This document shows positions 11,991-22,254 of a DNA stretch of 64,000 bases, in pieces. Under the pieces are notes generated by a model that made no database searches, was not told the origin of the DNA, and saw only the letters and a program-made list of their open reading frames with translations. Every line of letters begins with the position of its first letter. The stretch's first letter is position 1. The stretch covers positions 62,001-126,000 of the forward strand of contig JAQFVV010007215.1 of NCBI GenBank assembly GCA_028023455.1, given 5' to 3'. This stretch comes from Epiperipatus broadwayi. Its lineage: Eukaryota; Onychophora; Udeonychophora; Euonychophora; Peripatidae. A program made the translations under genes and the position numbers.

Positions 11991-13683
11991 AATAGATTTA
12001 TACTTACATATAAAAATATCATAATAAACATTCAAAAAATTTAAACTTTTAAACCGTATTTTGTTATATATAACAGAAAAAAAATCATCTTTTATAGGCG
12101 GTTTCCGAGTAACCTCTTTTTTCTTTCTTTCTGAGGAAAAAGTGTTTTTTTCAGGTTTAAAACCGTAAAAAAAGTTATTTTCTGATTAAAGTTTGGCTTC
12201 TCATCTCAAAATTTCTCAAAAAAAAAAAAAATATAAAGTTTCTATATGCATTTTAATCTCAATAAGTGATTTCTCTTGTTTGGTGGGGGAATTAAAAGGG
12301 GTTTTTTTAAATTATAACTGTGGGAAAGTTAAAAGCTTATAGAAGTGATTTTGAGATTAATGTCGACTTTTAAACTAATGAAGTTAAATTGTTCTCTTAA
12401 AACGCACACATGTGATAAAAGGTGAATAAGTGATTTTTTTACTGAGTTGCATGTGAGATTGCATAAACCTAAGATTGCCTCAACATATGGATTGAGGGAC
12501 ATTACGAGGACACCCCAAGACAACTCAAAGAATATTGAACTCTGGGTGGAGATTCGATCCTCAGATAATAACCACCCATATAAATATGATCAAATCAAAA
12601 AAAGGTTCTTTTTACATTTTTTTATGCTTTGCTTATAGTTTTTCCTAGATTCCTCCGAAGTACAACAGAACTTTTTTTTTTGCTATCCGGTTTATCCAAT
12701 ATGATCACTATGAAATTAACATTTAGGCGCGATCGCTGGGGCTAAGAACCCTTCAGGTTGTCGGCGCCAGACATCTCCACAGCTTGAAGATCAACAACAT
12801 CAACATAGTCTCCAATCAGCCAAGGACGTTGTTCCGTTTAATATACAAGATGTCCAAACTACACGCTGAACTTATGTGAAATGAATAACATGTATTATGG
12901 AAACATCATCTACCAGGTGAACCCCACCAAATTAGAAGAGCAGAAGACTACAAAATCCTAGGTAAACACTTTATTTTATAATGCTCATTCATTCTTTAGT
13001 AAACTTTAAAAGGAATCTCATAATTAATTAAATTGACTTTCGAAATCAAAATATAAAATATCGTATCCCTCATATTTAAATCTTATTATTTTAATCTCAA
13101 CTTTCGTAAATAAAAATATCAGATGCTACAAGTTCCTCATATTTAAATCTTAGGACTTTTCCAGTTATGAACTTTGATCCTAATTATTATTTTCTTTCGA
13201 GATAAACTATAACAACACTAATTTCAAAAATGTAAAGGAAGGAAATATATTTTATCATCCATGTTTATTATGCATAATATGTTCTTTTCTGTGCGAGTGC
13301 GAGAATGCGCGTATGTGCTGCAAATAAAGCTATTAATCAATGTTTCATTTTTTATATTCAATAAATTTTTTTTTAATTTAAACAAGTCGAGCATTCCTCA
13401 AATCATTCTCTATAATTAAATATATATTTTTTTTGAAATTATTATTAAAATCAGCATTTATTCATGCAATTAATTATTTTACTTTTAAATTTGTCTTTCT
13501 TATATTTTTTTTGTTGTTTTGTTTATTTCTTTTAAATTTCATCGTGCCGTAAGTCACGATGTTTACTTATTATGTGGTTAAGATAGGTTTAAGAGTTGGG
13601 AGGGCCTATTATTAATAAGTATAAGTAAATGTCAATAGAGCTAGTATAAATAATTCTATTGGACTGTAGGATAAAAGGGGGGA
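11991..13683. other. AT-rich insertion of unknown origin inside the nest
   Basis: No coding domain was recognised. At 12,768 the minus strand reads GTCTGGCGCC, which resembles the junction of an LTR end with a primer-binding site beginning TGG. The segment 12,720-12,960 is more GC-balanced than its surroundings and could be part of an LTR element leader. The open frame at 12,447-12,638 shows no family resemblance. Confidence 0.35.
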
Positions 13684-13993
13684 TGATATTATAAGTGTCT
13701 AATTGTTTATTCTAATGATGCCTCAACCGAACATTCGTATTAGTTGTAAATAACCAATGATCCCGTCCAATGCTTGGACCGATCTGTTAATCAACCAATC
13801 TTCTTATCCATTGGTTAATATTGTGTCATTTGCCAGAATAATAGTCTTGAAGGCAATTACATCGCAACCCTGAGTGACCCCTATTGGTCCATGCTGGGAG
13901 TTCGAGCTTATGGGCAGGGATTAGACTTCAAAATCGTTTTGATATGACATAAGGTGATGCGAGAAATTAAACTGTGAATCAAATCATCGTATC
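13684..13993 (+). repeat. LTR-like unit flanked by polypurine tract and tRNA-Lys-type primer site
   Basis: The unit begins TGATATTATAAG, directly after AAAAGGGGGGA, a polypurine-like tract. It ends ATCGTATC, directly before TGGCGCCC (13,994-14,001), which equals the first eight bases of primer-binding sites for tRNA-Lys. The start TGATAT also resembles the gypsy LTR start at 7,459. A single LTR with a polypurine tract on the left and a primer site on the right has internal sequence on both sides, as in tandem LTR elements. No second LTR copy was found in the window, so the call rests on the ends only. Confidence 0.45.
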
Positions 13994-14152
13994 TGGCGCC
14001 CTCTTGTGTTGATAATGAACAACTATTGATATAAGAAAAAATAAATAAATCTTTACGCTGTATCATGTTTGTTTTGGAGCTCACAATCCCTTTTATGAAC
14101 GGTTTAATAGGGAGCCGGTGTAAAGGAGGGGGGTCGGTAGAATATATATATA

Positions 14153-14251
14153 TTTAAGTGTCATAGAATTGGCCAGGACGCGAACCTGAAACCCGGGCAA
14201 CTGCCTGCTAGTGCAAGGCAGTCATGCTGACCTCTCGACCACCAATGCAAG
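14153..14251 (-). repeat. tRNA-derived SINE (about 100 bp)
   Basis: The minus strand reads GGTGGTCGAGAGGTCAGCAT then CCGGGTTTCAGGTTCGCGTCC, the A-box and B-box layout of a tRNA-type RNA polymerase III promoter. It resembles the SINEs at 37,217 and 47,784, including GGTGG at the head and GGTTCGC(G)TCC in the B box, but is more diverged. The tail runs into TA repeats. No clean target duplication was found. Confidence 0.65.
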
Positions 14252-15136
14252 ACATCTTTTATATTTTAAAATAAAAAATGAAGATTTTTATAAACTGAAA
14301 ATAATCTTTCTAATGATAATGTATAATCTTTTTGTTCCACTTCCCTCAATAAAATGAGACAAAATTCTTTCTAAACACAATAAAGAAACTAAAGAAAAGA
14401 GATGAAGTCATGGCCTCACCAAACTGACACAATGACACCTGGATCTTATTCGATGTCTAAATAATCCCATAAAGCAAGAAAAAATAGAAGGACCATTAAT
14501 AGTTCAACAAACTAATACACACTTATTAAGACTGTTTGAACAAAATTATACACTAGTTTAAATGTTAACACTTTACACATAAATAATGAATATCATGTAT
14601 CACAACATCTTTTATCTACTTATATAATGTTAATCTGAATAAATATTTTGGGGAAAAAAACTAAAAGTGGTGCTAGTTGTACATCATGAATAAAAATAAA
14701 GTCGCTAACAGATTTTTCTGGGCATAATTGCTGAGAGATTTTTGACTTCATTTAAGGAGAAGCCACAATACATCACATCACATCACATCCAATCTGATTT
14801 CTTACCAGTTTACAAATGAATGCTAGTGGTAATGATTACAATATGTATGAAGAATGTGAAATTAAATACGGTAGTCAATAAAAAAAAGGAAAAAAAAAGT
14901 TTGTGTTGTATTAATTTTTTTCAAATATTTGAAATTTTTTATTAGTCATACTTTATTTGCTTATTTTTTTAATGTAAATTTTAAAATAATTTTTCCTTGT
15001 TGCTTTGCTTTTATGCTAATTCTGTAAAATACAGAACCTATCCCCCATTTTTCAAGGTAAGTTAAGTCCATTCTTGTGTGATTTTTTTTATGCAAGTTTT
15101 CTGTGGAACCTATCTACCACATAAAGTGAGACCCAG

Positions 15137-15140
<4 letters not shown>
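14252..15140. other. AT-rich DNA inside the gypsy nest
   Basis: No coding sequence is visible. At 15,118-15,140 CCACATAAAGTGAGACCCAGG is the reverse complement, with one mismatch, of 11,728-11,750 in the plus-strand Penelope copy. The right part is therefore probably a further inverted fragment of that element's leader. Confidence 0.4.

Positions 15141-15203
<63 letters not shown>
15141..15203. repeat. (TA)n microsatellite
   Basis: Nearly uninterrupted TA dinucleotides with one ACACA interruption. It lies exactly where the gypsy RNase H frame ends and the nested insertions begin. Confidence 0.95.
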
Positions 15204-15204
<1 letters not shown>

Positions 15205-15485
15205 TAACAGCTTGAATGCTGTTGGTCCTGTGATTATGGGTAATGGCTTAATGTGTTTGGTACAATATTTTACTTCCCTTGGCAACATTTTATACAATAG
15301 TTAAATTGTTGCAGGAATAAACTCCATCTTATCAGCTGACTATTTGTTAGGAAGCTATGGTTTAAGAATTCAAGGATTTTGTGATCTGTGATTACAATCA
15401 CCCCAGAGCCTATTTAAAACTGATGGATTTTTTGAAAAGGCCAAATGATTGCTAAAGCTTCATTTTCCATCATGGTGTAATTTAA
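15205..15485 (-). pseudogene. gypsy RNase H remnant
   Basis: On the minus strand the blocks MMENEALAIIW, VIVITDHKILEFL, RWSLFLQQFNYCI and NTLSHYP appear in order. They match the Ty3/gypsy RNase H consensus (T-x-x-E-x-E-x-L-A-I-V-W, T-D-H-x-x-L-x-x-L, R-W-x-x-x-L-Q-x-(Y/F), A-D-x-L-S-R-x-P). The frame has stops and is cut at 15,203 by a (TA)n tract. It lies directly after the RT remnant in the minus sense. Confidence 0.85.
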
Positions 15486-15899
15486 TTCAGGACCCTTCAA
15501 AATGGCTTATTAAGAAAATGCCACCTTGCCAGCCCACCTCTTGGATTTGAAAAAGTGTAGCTTCCAATCCAACCCCACTACTGTTGGTTTGTATAAAAAT
15601 GGCTTATGAAAGTCAGGATTTGATACCATGATCTTCTTTAAAAACCACATTTTTACATTTATGAAAAATGATATCATGCTCTTCCATCCACACTTAAGAT
15701 CTTTCCTTTTTTAACAATTGCAATAGTGGCTCCATATCAAATTTTATTATAAAATCAGTTATAAAAGTTACATAACCCTACGCAGGATCTTGTGTGTTTT
15801 TTATTTCTTGGCACCAGAAAATCCTGTATTGCTCGATTTTTTTTTGTGGTGCAGTTGAATTCACTTTCCACTTAATATGTGACCTAAAAATTTATTCTC

Positions 15900-16340
15900 G
15901 TCTGTCATTAAATTGCTTTTTTTAAAACTTATTTTGATTCCATTTTGTTACATTCTTGAAACAGCTGCTTTAAGTGAGTAAAATATTCTTCTACACTCTG
16001 AAATGTAATACAATGTCATCAACATACATCACCATTAAATTTTTGACTTAATCTGATAATATCCGATGCAAAACTGTTTTAGCCCTACCCCATTATTTTT
16101 TAAACCAAACTGTATCCAGTTAACAGTGTAAGCATGCCCATTATACCGAAATGCAGTGTATTTCAGATCATTGGGATGTAACATGATCTTGCAGTAACTG
16201 GAAGTTATATGAAATGTCAAAAATACCTTTTTATTATGAAATTTAACCAATAATTTGTGTATGGGCAGAGAAGAATATGTATCAGGAATAGTCATTTTGT
16301 TTAATTGTCTTGTGTCCAAACATAAATGAATGGACATATC
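15900..16340 (-). pseudogene. gypsy reverse transcriptase remnant
   Basis: The open block 16,337-16,035 (100 codons) contains CLDTRQLNKMTIPDTY, IHKLLVKF, VFLTFHITSSYCKIMLHPND, KYTAFRYNGHAYTV and QFGLKN. These are the successive RT blocks of Ty3/gypsy Pol (consensus D-x-R-x-L-N-x-x-T, S-T-x-D-L-x-S-G-Y-x-Q-I, T-A-F, P-F-G-L-K-N). The motif-A Asp is His here (TFHIT). A frameshift later, MYVDDIVL (16,015-16,026 codes YVDD) gives an intact motif C. HLKQLFQEC and FLGHILS follow in other frames. The enzyme is clearly inactive. Confidence 0.92.
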
Positions 16341-16619
16341 CTTTTTCTTTATGGTTACAATAGAGTTGTTAAAAAGTAATGAGTACTTTGATATAATTTA
16401 CCATCATAGCATTTTATCTATCTGCTCTTCTATCCTCCCTGTATTGATCTGGAATAGAGTATGCCCTGGCCTGATATGATTGATCTCTCATGAGTTTAAC
16501 ATGTGCTCATAACCTTGAATTACTTCAGGGATTTCTAAAAAATGTTTTTGTATTCATTCAGCAATTGCTACAATCTCCTTCTTTGATAGTTATTTATAAA
16601 TTTCAATTCTTTTATGTTT

Positions 16620-16862
16620 TCACATATTTCTATTTTTTTTTTCAGCATTTTGTATGCAACATGCCCTAGTAGATTCATACATATTGTCTGGTGTAAATCT
16701 TAATACTTTATTATTTAATTTCATTTGATTTAGTTTATAATCCAATACACAGCCAGCATTATGCATAAAGTCAGATCCCAATATACCTTCATGGATTATT
16801 TCCTCTAAAATGAGCAATGCATTTTGTACTATTTCTCTATGATACACATGTTTACCCACACC
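16620..16862 (-). pseudogene. gypsy aspartic protease remnant
   Basis: The block ILGSDFMHNAGCVLDYKLNQM with LLILEEI before it matches the C-terminal half of retropepsin-like proteases of Ty3/gypsy Pol (consensus I-L-G-x-D-F-L-x-x-x-G-x-V-L-D-Y). The N-terminal D-T/S-G catalytic segment should lie to the right (about 16,950-17,000), but I see only a broken match there. Between gag and RT is its expected place. Confidence 0.75.
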
Positions 16863-17142
16863 TGCTTTGACACCAATTTTGGCTTCTTACTATTGGCCAT
16901 AGTAGCATACACTGTTATTAACAGCAACATTTTAATGTTAGGGTTGATACAGCTCATTATTTTAAACATATTCTGTCACATTACTGGCACTTGACTCTCC
17001 GAGTCCAGCAGTGCTCCTGTTATAACCCACTCCAATACTATTTTTACTTTGGGGCAATGCTAAGGTGCTAATATTGGATTTCTTTAATCCCAGATGCACA
17101 CTCAGTTTGTTATAGGAGGGTAGCTACTGCCTTTTTTATATT

Positions 17143-17760
17143 CTATTCTATGTTTAGCTTTTTGCCCATAGCTCTATATACTGTAAATTTTCTATTATTA
17201 TTTCTATTATAATTCCTTTTATGTGGATTACCCTTCATGGTATTTACATGTCTGCCTATTCCTAGTGGATTAAATTTCCTTTCCCTATTTTTATATTTTG
17301 ACCTTGTGCTATTAATTTTACTAAGAAACTCAGCTATCTGCTCTACTATTTTGCATTCCATACCAATAAACATGTGTTCTATATTATGTGGGAAATGATG
17401 CTTTATCATTTGTATGATTTGATGATCTGATAGTGGGTTATCCATTAACAATATTACCTTCACTACTTTCCAGTGAAAAAATCAAGTGAACAGTTTGTCA
17501 TGTTACCATTTATCCTATGACACTGGGTGTTTAATGTTTTCATGCTGCTCCTCGCTCCAATAGCTTTCTAATAAAGACTGTCTATATTCTTTGAATGTAA
17601 CTAGTTTTGTAAATAAGGAATCCCACCAGAATTTGTTGTCACCTTAAATATGACTAAAAGCTATACTTACAATTGCCTCTTCAATCAGCTGATTCCATGT
17701 GAAATAGCATTCCAGGCTGCCAAGGTGTTCAATTAGAGCCTTCCCTGTGTGCCCAAAATA
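17143..17760 (-). pseudogene. gypsy gag remnant
   Basis: On the minus strand a first block has KFWWDSLF and LESYWSEEQHENI (about 17,640-17,550). A second open block (17,463-17,143, 106 codons) has NPLSDHQIIQMIKHHFPHNIE and a basic, Asn/Lys/Arg-rich tail, as in a nucleocapsid region, though without a visible CCHC knuckle. The layout of WW, then YWSEE, then a helix pair, recurs in the gag fragments at 32.6-33.7 kb and 63.6-64.0 kb. Gag forms the particle shell of the retrotransposon. The two blocks are in different frames. Confidence 0.75.
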
Positions 17761-18454
17761 TATTTATTTTTAAAAACTGATTCATAATAATTGAGACATT
17801 TAAATATATGTACATAGCTATACTTTTCTCTTCCTCTTATCTGTTAACTATTTTGTACTCATATCCATTATATTTTTTTGTATTTTGTAGCATTTTTCTT
17901 TTTTCTATATGGGCTATCCTCATTTCCTCTATTAACTGATATATTCATTTATTGAATATGTCAGTGCATTTTCATATATACTTCAGTATATTTTCCTATA
18001 TTACTTTTTTCTTTATTTTGAGCCTCCAATTATGTTTCAGCCCTATTATACATTAAATTTGGTTTTATAATTATTACCACCTCACACAAATTTTATTTTA
18101 CTTCGTTTATCTATTTTTTTAAATATTTTAAAATCAAACAAAGTGTTTATCTAACCCCAAAACCCTATTCCTGTCTAATTCTCACCTGAATATAAATAAC
18201 CCCCAATAACAAAGTTATTCATGTCTTTGGCCACTTTTTTCTCTCTTCTTTTTAAATACATTAGTTACTCTTCCTATTTTATATCTTTAATCATTTTTAT
18301 TCTTAATATTGTTTCAGTCAACTTCTCTTCTCACAAATTTCACTGATTTCATTTTTATTACTATGCAATTTAGTTATTATTTTAAATTTTAGTCTCAAAA
18401 ATTTTTTTTCTACAATTTTAATCATGTTTTATTTTTTTTAACTTTGATTATACT
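17761..18454 (-). other. leader region of the nested gypsy element
   Basis: AT-rich DNA between the 5' LTR and the gag remnant, without an open frame. No primer-binding site could be fixed next to the LTR. Confidence 0.4.
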
Positions 18455-20330
18455 GGGTCAATTTAGGGTACCTTGGTACCACATTGGATCACATTTGAAC
18501 TGAGTCCATTTAAAAGAGCTTTACTGTTGATTTGGGCTTAACTGAGTTTAAACACTTATTATAATAATTTTAAAAACACAGGAATGGACTGACCCTTCAA
18601 GTAGAGAAGTAGAATGCCATCAATAGATGAACTGTCAATGGTATCTATAACCAGATCCAACTATGCAAAGAATAACCAATGATTACATTTTTAAAACAAT
18701 TGCACTTCTCAACTGCTATTCAGACCTGTACCAATCAAAGCATTTTATTTGTTTTGAGGATCAACCTCAAACACAAGCCAACCATATGTTACATAGTCAG
18801 CATGCTTCAGATGACACACACAGAATCCAGTGCTTGAAATATCCCATGACTAGTTCACACACAGTCTCAGGGTCCAATACATTTACTTAACACATAAAAT
18901 TAATTAAATAGTGACACAGTGACAAGAGAGATAGATAGAAAGAAAATAAACCAATTAATATTTAAGCATACATTAATATTTATTTATACACACACATTGT
19001 AATATAACAAAATAACACAATATATTTTACATAATAAATATAAATGATTACTTTCAGGCTAAAAGTATGATAGTCCTTTTCCTTTAAGATAAAAATAAAG
19101 TGTCTATAGACAAGTATCAAAATGGCTTTACCTATGTTTTCATGATTGTCAGTTTCAACTGGTTGGATTTTTGGTCTCCATCAATGGTTTCAGGGCTTGT
19201 TTTCATTCTATGTATCAACAATGAGAAAGATAATTTTTGTTTGTGTCTTCTCTCCCATTTTAGAATTTGTTTCCAGTGAGTGTTCAGGCAAGGACAATTA
19301 ATTTGCAAAAAACTTTGGGGCCTGAAGCCCAGTCACACACTTCTAAAACAATCTAGCAATGCATTTTTGCTAGATCTGTGGCTACAGAATAGCTATATTC
19401 TGCCCCTAGACTTCTGGATCTCTGGAGCAATGAATAATGTAATGCACAAAATCAAGACTGGACTGAATTTGATCACAAAATGAAGGCCAAATGAATAACA
19501 ATAGATTGTGATGACTTTATATACCCCTCTCTCATTGGTTATCTTTAGCTTAACATGAATCTGTTAACATTTCTTTAATCAATTGATCTTTACATTCCAT
19601 GTTAATTCAATCTTTTGCTTAGATTAATCTAATATTTCAATAAAATAGTGGGCATGGTCTTTTTTAACAAAAACAATTCAGTTGTGAGTTATAATTTTCT
19701 TTTATTAGCCAAGTAATTTTTAAAGTAATTACATTTTGAAAGTTTTACTAACATTTATTTTTACAGACTAATTTTTAATCTGATTTCATATTGGCTTATT
19801 TAATACATTATAAAAGGATTTTTTTTCCAGAGAGAGAGAGAGAAAAAAAGAGAGAGAGGGGGAGAGAGGAAGAGAGAGAGGGTGAGAGAGGGAGAGAGAG
19901 AAGGAGAGAGGGAGGGAGGGAGAGGGAAGAGAGAGGGAGGGAGGGAGAGGGATGGGGAGTGTAGGGGAGAGGGAGGGAAGGGGGAAAGGGAGGGGAGGGA
20001 AGAGGGAGAGGGTGGGAGGGAGGGAGAGAGAGAGAAAATAAATAGTTTTTAAAAAATGTTTTTCTAATTGTATTTGAGATTCTCCCCCACCCTGTTCTCT
20101 TAAAAAATAATAATATATAATACAATATTTTCCTTATATTTTTTTAAAACTACATCTTAAGCAAAAGAAAACTACTCTAAAATCTATACTTACTATTTTC
20201 ATCTTTATTAATAATTTAGTCATTTATTTTTACATGAAAAATATATAATGTGATCTATATTGATAAAAAAATCAAGTCAGATGACCTAATTTTAATAAAG
20301 CTCCTATTTACAAATGTTATATATAGAGTA
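18455..20330 (-). repeat. 5' LTR of the nested gypsy element
   Basis: It is homologous to 5,970-7,459 from the inner edge (ACTGAGTTTAAACAC) to about 20,260 (TTTACATGAAAAATATATAA). Its extra length comes from about 350 bp at 19,440-19,800 and a GA-rich block that the other LTR lacks or has replaced by A/T homopolymer. The divergence of the two LTRs, which were identical at insertion, shows that the element is old. Confidence 0.78.
19829..20037 (+). repeat. purine-rich (GA/GGGA) tract, about 210 bp
   Basis: Almost pure purine on the plus strand, with units such as AGAG, GGGAGAG and GGGAGGG. Long mirror-like purine tracts of this kind can form triple-stranded H-DNA. It lies inside the gypsy 5' LTR and appears to be a local expansion. 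Confidence 0.9.
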
Positions 20331-20352
20331 AGTTAACTTACTCTATATATAA
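20317..20352. repeat. perfect 36-bp palindrome
   Basis: Centred between 20,334 and 20,335, the sequence reads AGAGTAAGTT|AACTTACTCT and continues in TA on both sides. It lies at the outer edge of the gypsy 5' LTR. Confidence 0.85.
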
Positions 20353-20689
20353 AATGTGATCTATAGTATATATAACATATGTAATTATATTACATAGTTT
20401 TAAATACATGGAAATGTCTGTGATTTTTCTAAAATAAAGATAATAGAAATTTCCACGTAATTACAAATATTTAATATAATGAAAAGTAAATGTTATGACA
20501 TTATTGACAAAACAGGTTAAAATTATGAAAAGTAATGTTTTATTAATGCTTGTTTCTGTCAATACAACCAGATATCATAATCATAGCAGAGTGAAGTGGA
20601 TAAAGAATTGCATTCCATTAAATAATATTGAATCTAAATATTAAAATGATGAGAATGAAAATATGCAGGGAAGATTTGCCTGCTGATGC
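20353..20689. other. AT-rich DNA, nothing recognised
   Basis: No gene or repeat is visible. ATGTGATCTATA at 20,354 repeats a motif at 20,247 inside the LTR. Confidence 0.4.
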
Positions 20690-21762
20690 AGAGGGAAGAG
20701 CTATAATTGCCATTTTCTAGATTGAGGGATGCTAGACTCATTTTATTAATCACATTAGTATACTCGGGTGATGGATAAAGCCTCCTTAATCTTTCTGTTT
20801 CTATCATCTGCTATGAGCATTCTATATCATCAGTGGAGAGATCAAAACTATGGCCAGACTTAAGCTTATGGTTCAGAAAAGGGGAAGAGTAGCCAGCAAC
20901 CTTCCTAGAACATTTGTACATATAACTGGATTATGCAAGTCTAGTGTTAGAGTGGGCATGGGTTTCCCCTTAGTATGCTTTTATCAGATATGGCCAGAGC
21001 ACGTGATTCTATAACTAGTCTGATGTGAAGCCTCTTTGGGGATCTTATTCTTAGAATCATTTAACAGTTTGTTAAGTGATGGAGATGAATGGAAATAATT
21101 TTTTTTTATTGAGACAAATTATTTTTAACTTATTTACAACCTTTGAAATATAGGAAAGACTAGGTCATTTTTGATTGCCAAGGTAAGCTGGTGTAGTATG
21201 AGAGAGTTCCCTGTTAAAATTAGACTTGATTGCATCAATGTGTTTGTGAATGTATCTGATTCTGATAAGGTCATGTGTGAATAGGTAGATGTTTTGTTTC
21301 TGATTGGCCTCAAATTTGTAAAGCTTAATGTTTCTATAAAGGAAATTGTTTAGTCATGCAAATTTATGAGTGTGGTGAGTGTTGGAGCTTGGATATATAA
21401 TTACTCTGACATTGAAAAGTTTTTAATCAACATACAGTCCAGGGAGTTGAGCTGTCTTATAATGTCAGGTCCAAAAACATTTAAATTATGAATGTCCTCA
21501 ACTTCAGGCTTGATGGTCCACATGAGAGAGGTAGATAATGTTAATGTAGTGTGTATTTGTTGAATTTTTTTTTTTAGTATCACATAAGAAGGTGTTGTCA
21601 ACATATCTAATATATAGGTAGATGTTGGCAAGATGTGTGAATTTGGAAAAGATAAAGCATTCAAAGTTGATGAATGGAGATTATACACTATTTTCACAAA
21701 AAGGAAGCCCCACAGGCCAGCCATAATTCATTTTGTAAGTATTGTGGTTGATAGAAGTGATG

Positions 21763-21765
<3 letters not shown>
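20690..21765 (-). mobile_element. older Penelope-like element remnant
   Basis: On the minus strand, in one frame, NTYKMNYGWPVGLP (RT motif B) and LYIRYVDNTFLCDTK (motif C, coded at 21,594-21,605) lie about 30 codons apart, the spacing seen in the copy at 9.4-9.6 kb. At the other end NRKIKEALSI (about 20,780) matches the C-terminal end of the GIY-YIG region. The longest open block (21,724-21,401) is in another frame and is a shadow. Most of the sequence between is broken by stops. The (TA)n tract at 21,766 interrupts the upstream side. It is more diverged than the copies at 8.7-11.6 kb. Confidence 0.75.

Positions 21766-21853
<88 letters not shown>
21766..21853. repeat. (TA)44 microsatellite
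   Basis: 88 bp of uninterrupted TA. Confidence 0.98.
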
Positions 21854-21855
<2 letters not shown>

Positions 21856-22254
21856 AGGAGAGAATAGCCATGTAAATAGAAATAATCTTTAATTATCAAG
21901 AAATTATCAATTACTACTAACTGACAATTCCTAATGGCAAACCATTTTTTTATTAAACCTATTAAACTGGATCCACCTGCAATATTTATTTTATGACTTT
22001 TCCATTTACTTGCCATTTACTATACTTAATATATATTTAATATCTTGACTTTACTCATGTTTTAACATGTTATTTTAATAAGCTTATTATCTAGCTCAAT
22101 ACATATTTATTTTTTATACTTCATTTTATTACATTCAAAACATTATTTATTTAGTAATATCTTCTAATATATATTATCTTATTTATTATATCTTTAACAT
22201 CTATTATTTATTATGTTTTCACTTTATTTATATTTTGTGATTATCTTTTCATCT
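21854..22254. other. AT-rich DNA, nothing recognised
   Basis: No domain similarity was found. The minus-strand open frame here owes its length to the neighbouring TA tract. Confidence 0.4.

Larger units (their letters stand above)
5970..20330 (-). mobile_element. nested Ty3/gypsy LTR retrotransposon, broken by later insertions
   Basis: Two direct repeats of 1.5-1.9 kb, at about 5,970-7,459 and 18,455-20,330, flank minus-strand remnants in the order gag (17.76-17.14 kb), protease (16.86-16.62), RT (16.34-15.9), RNase H (15.48-15.2), then integrase (8.6-7.95). That order (RT-RNase H before integrase) defines Ty3/gypsy. RNase H and integrase are now separated by about 6.5 kb of foreign DNA: two Penelope-like copies, an LTR-like unit and a SINE. 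All coding parts carry stops and frameshifts, so the element is dead. Outer boundaries are good to about 50 bp. Confidence 0.85.

Noticed and set aside
19808-20125. Minus-strand open frame of 105 codons, Ser/Leu/Pro-rich
   Set aside because: It is the translation of the purine/pyrimidine low-complexity tract (SLPLPS repeats), not a protein.
21633-22016. Open frames ending or starting in IYIYIY on both strands
   Set aside because: They are produced by the (TA)44 tract, which is open in any frame.
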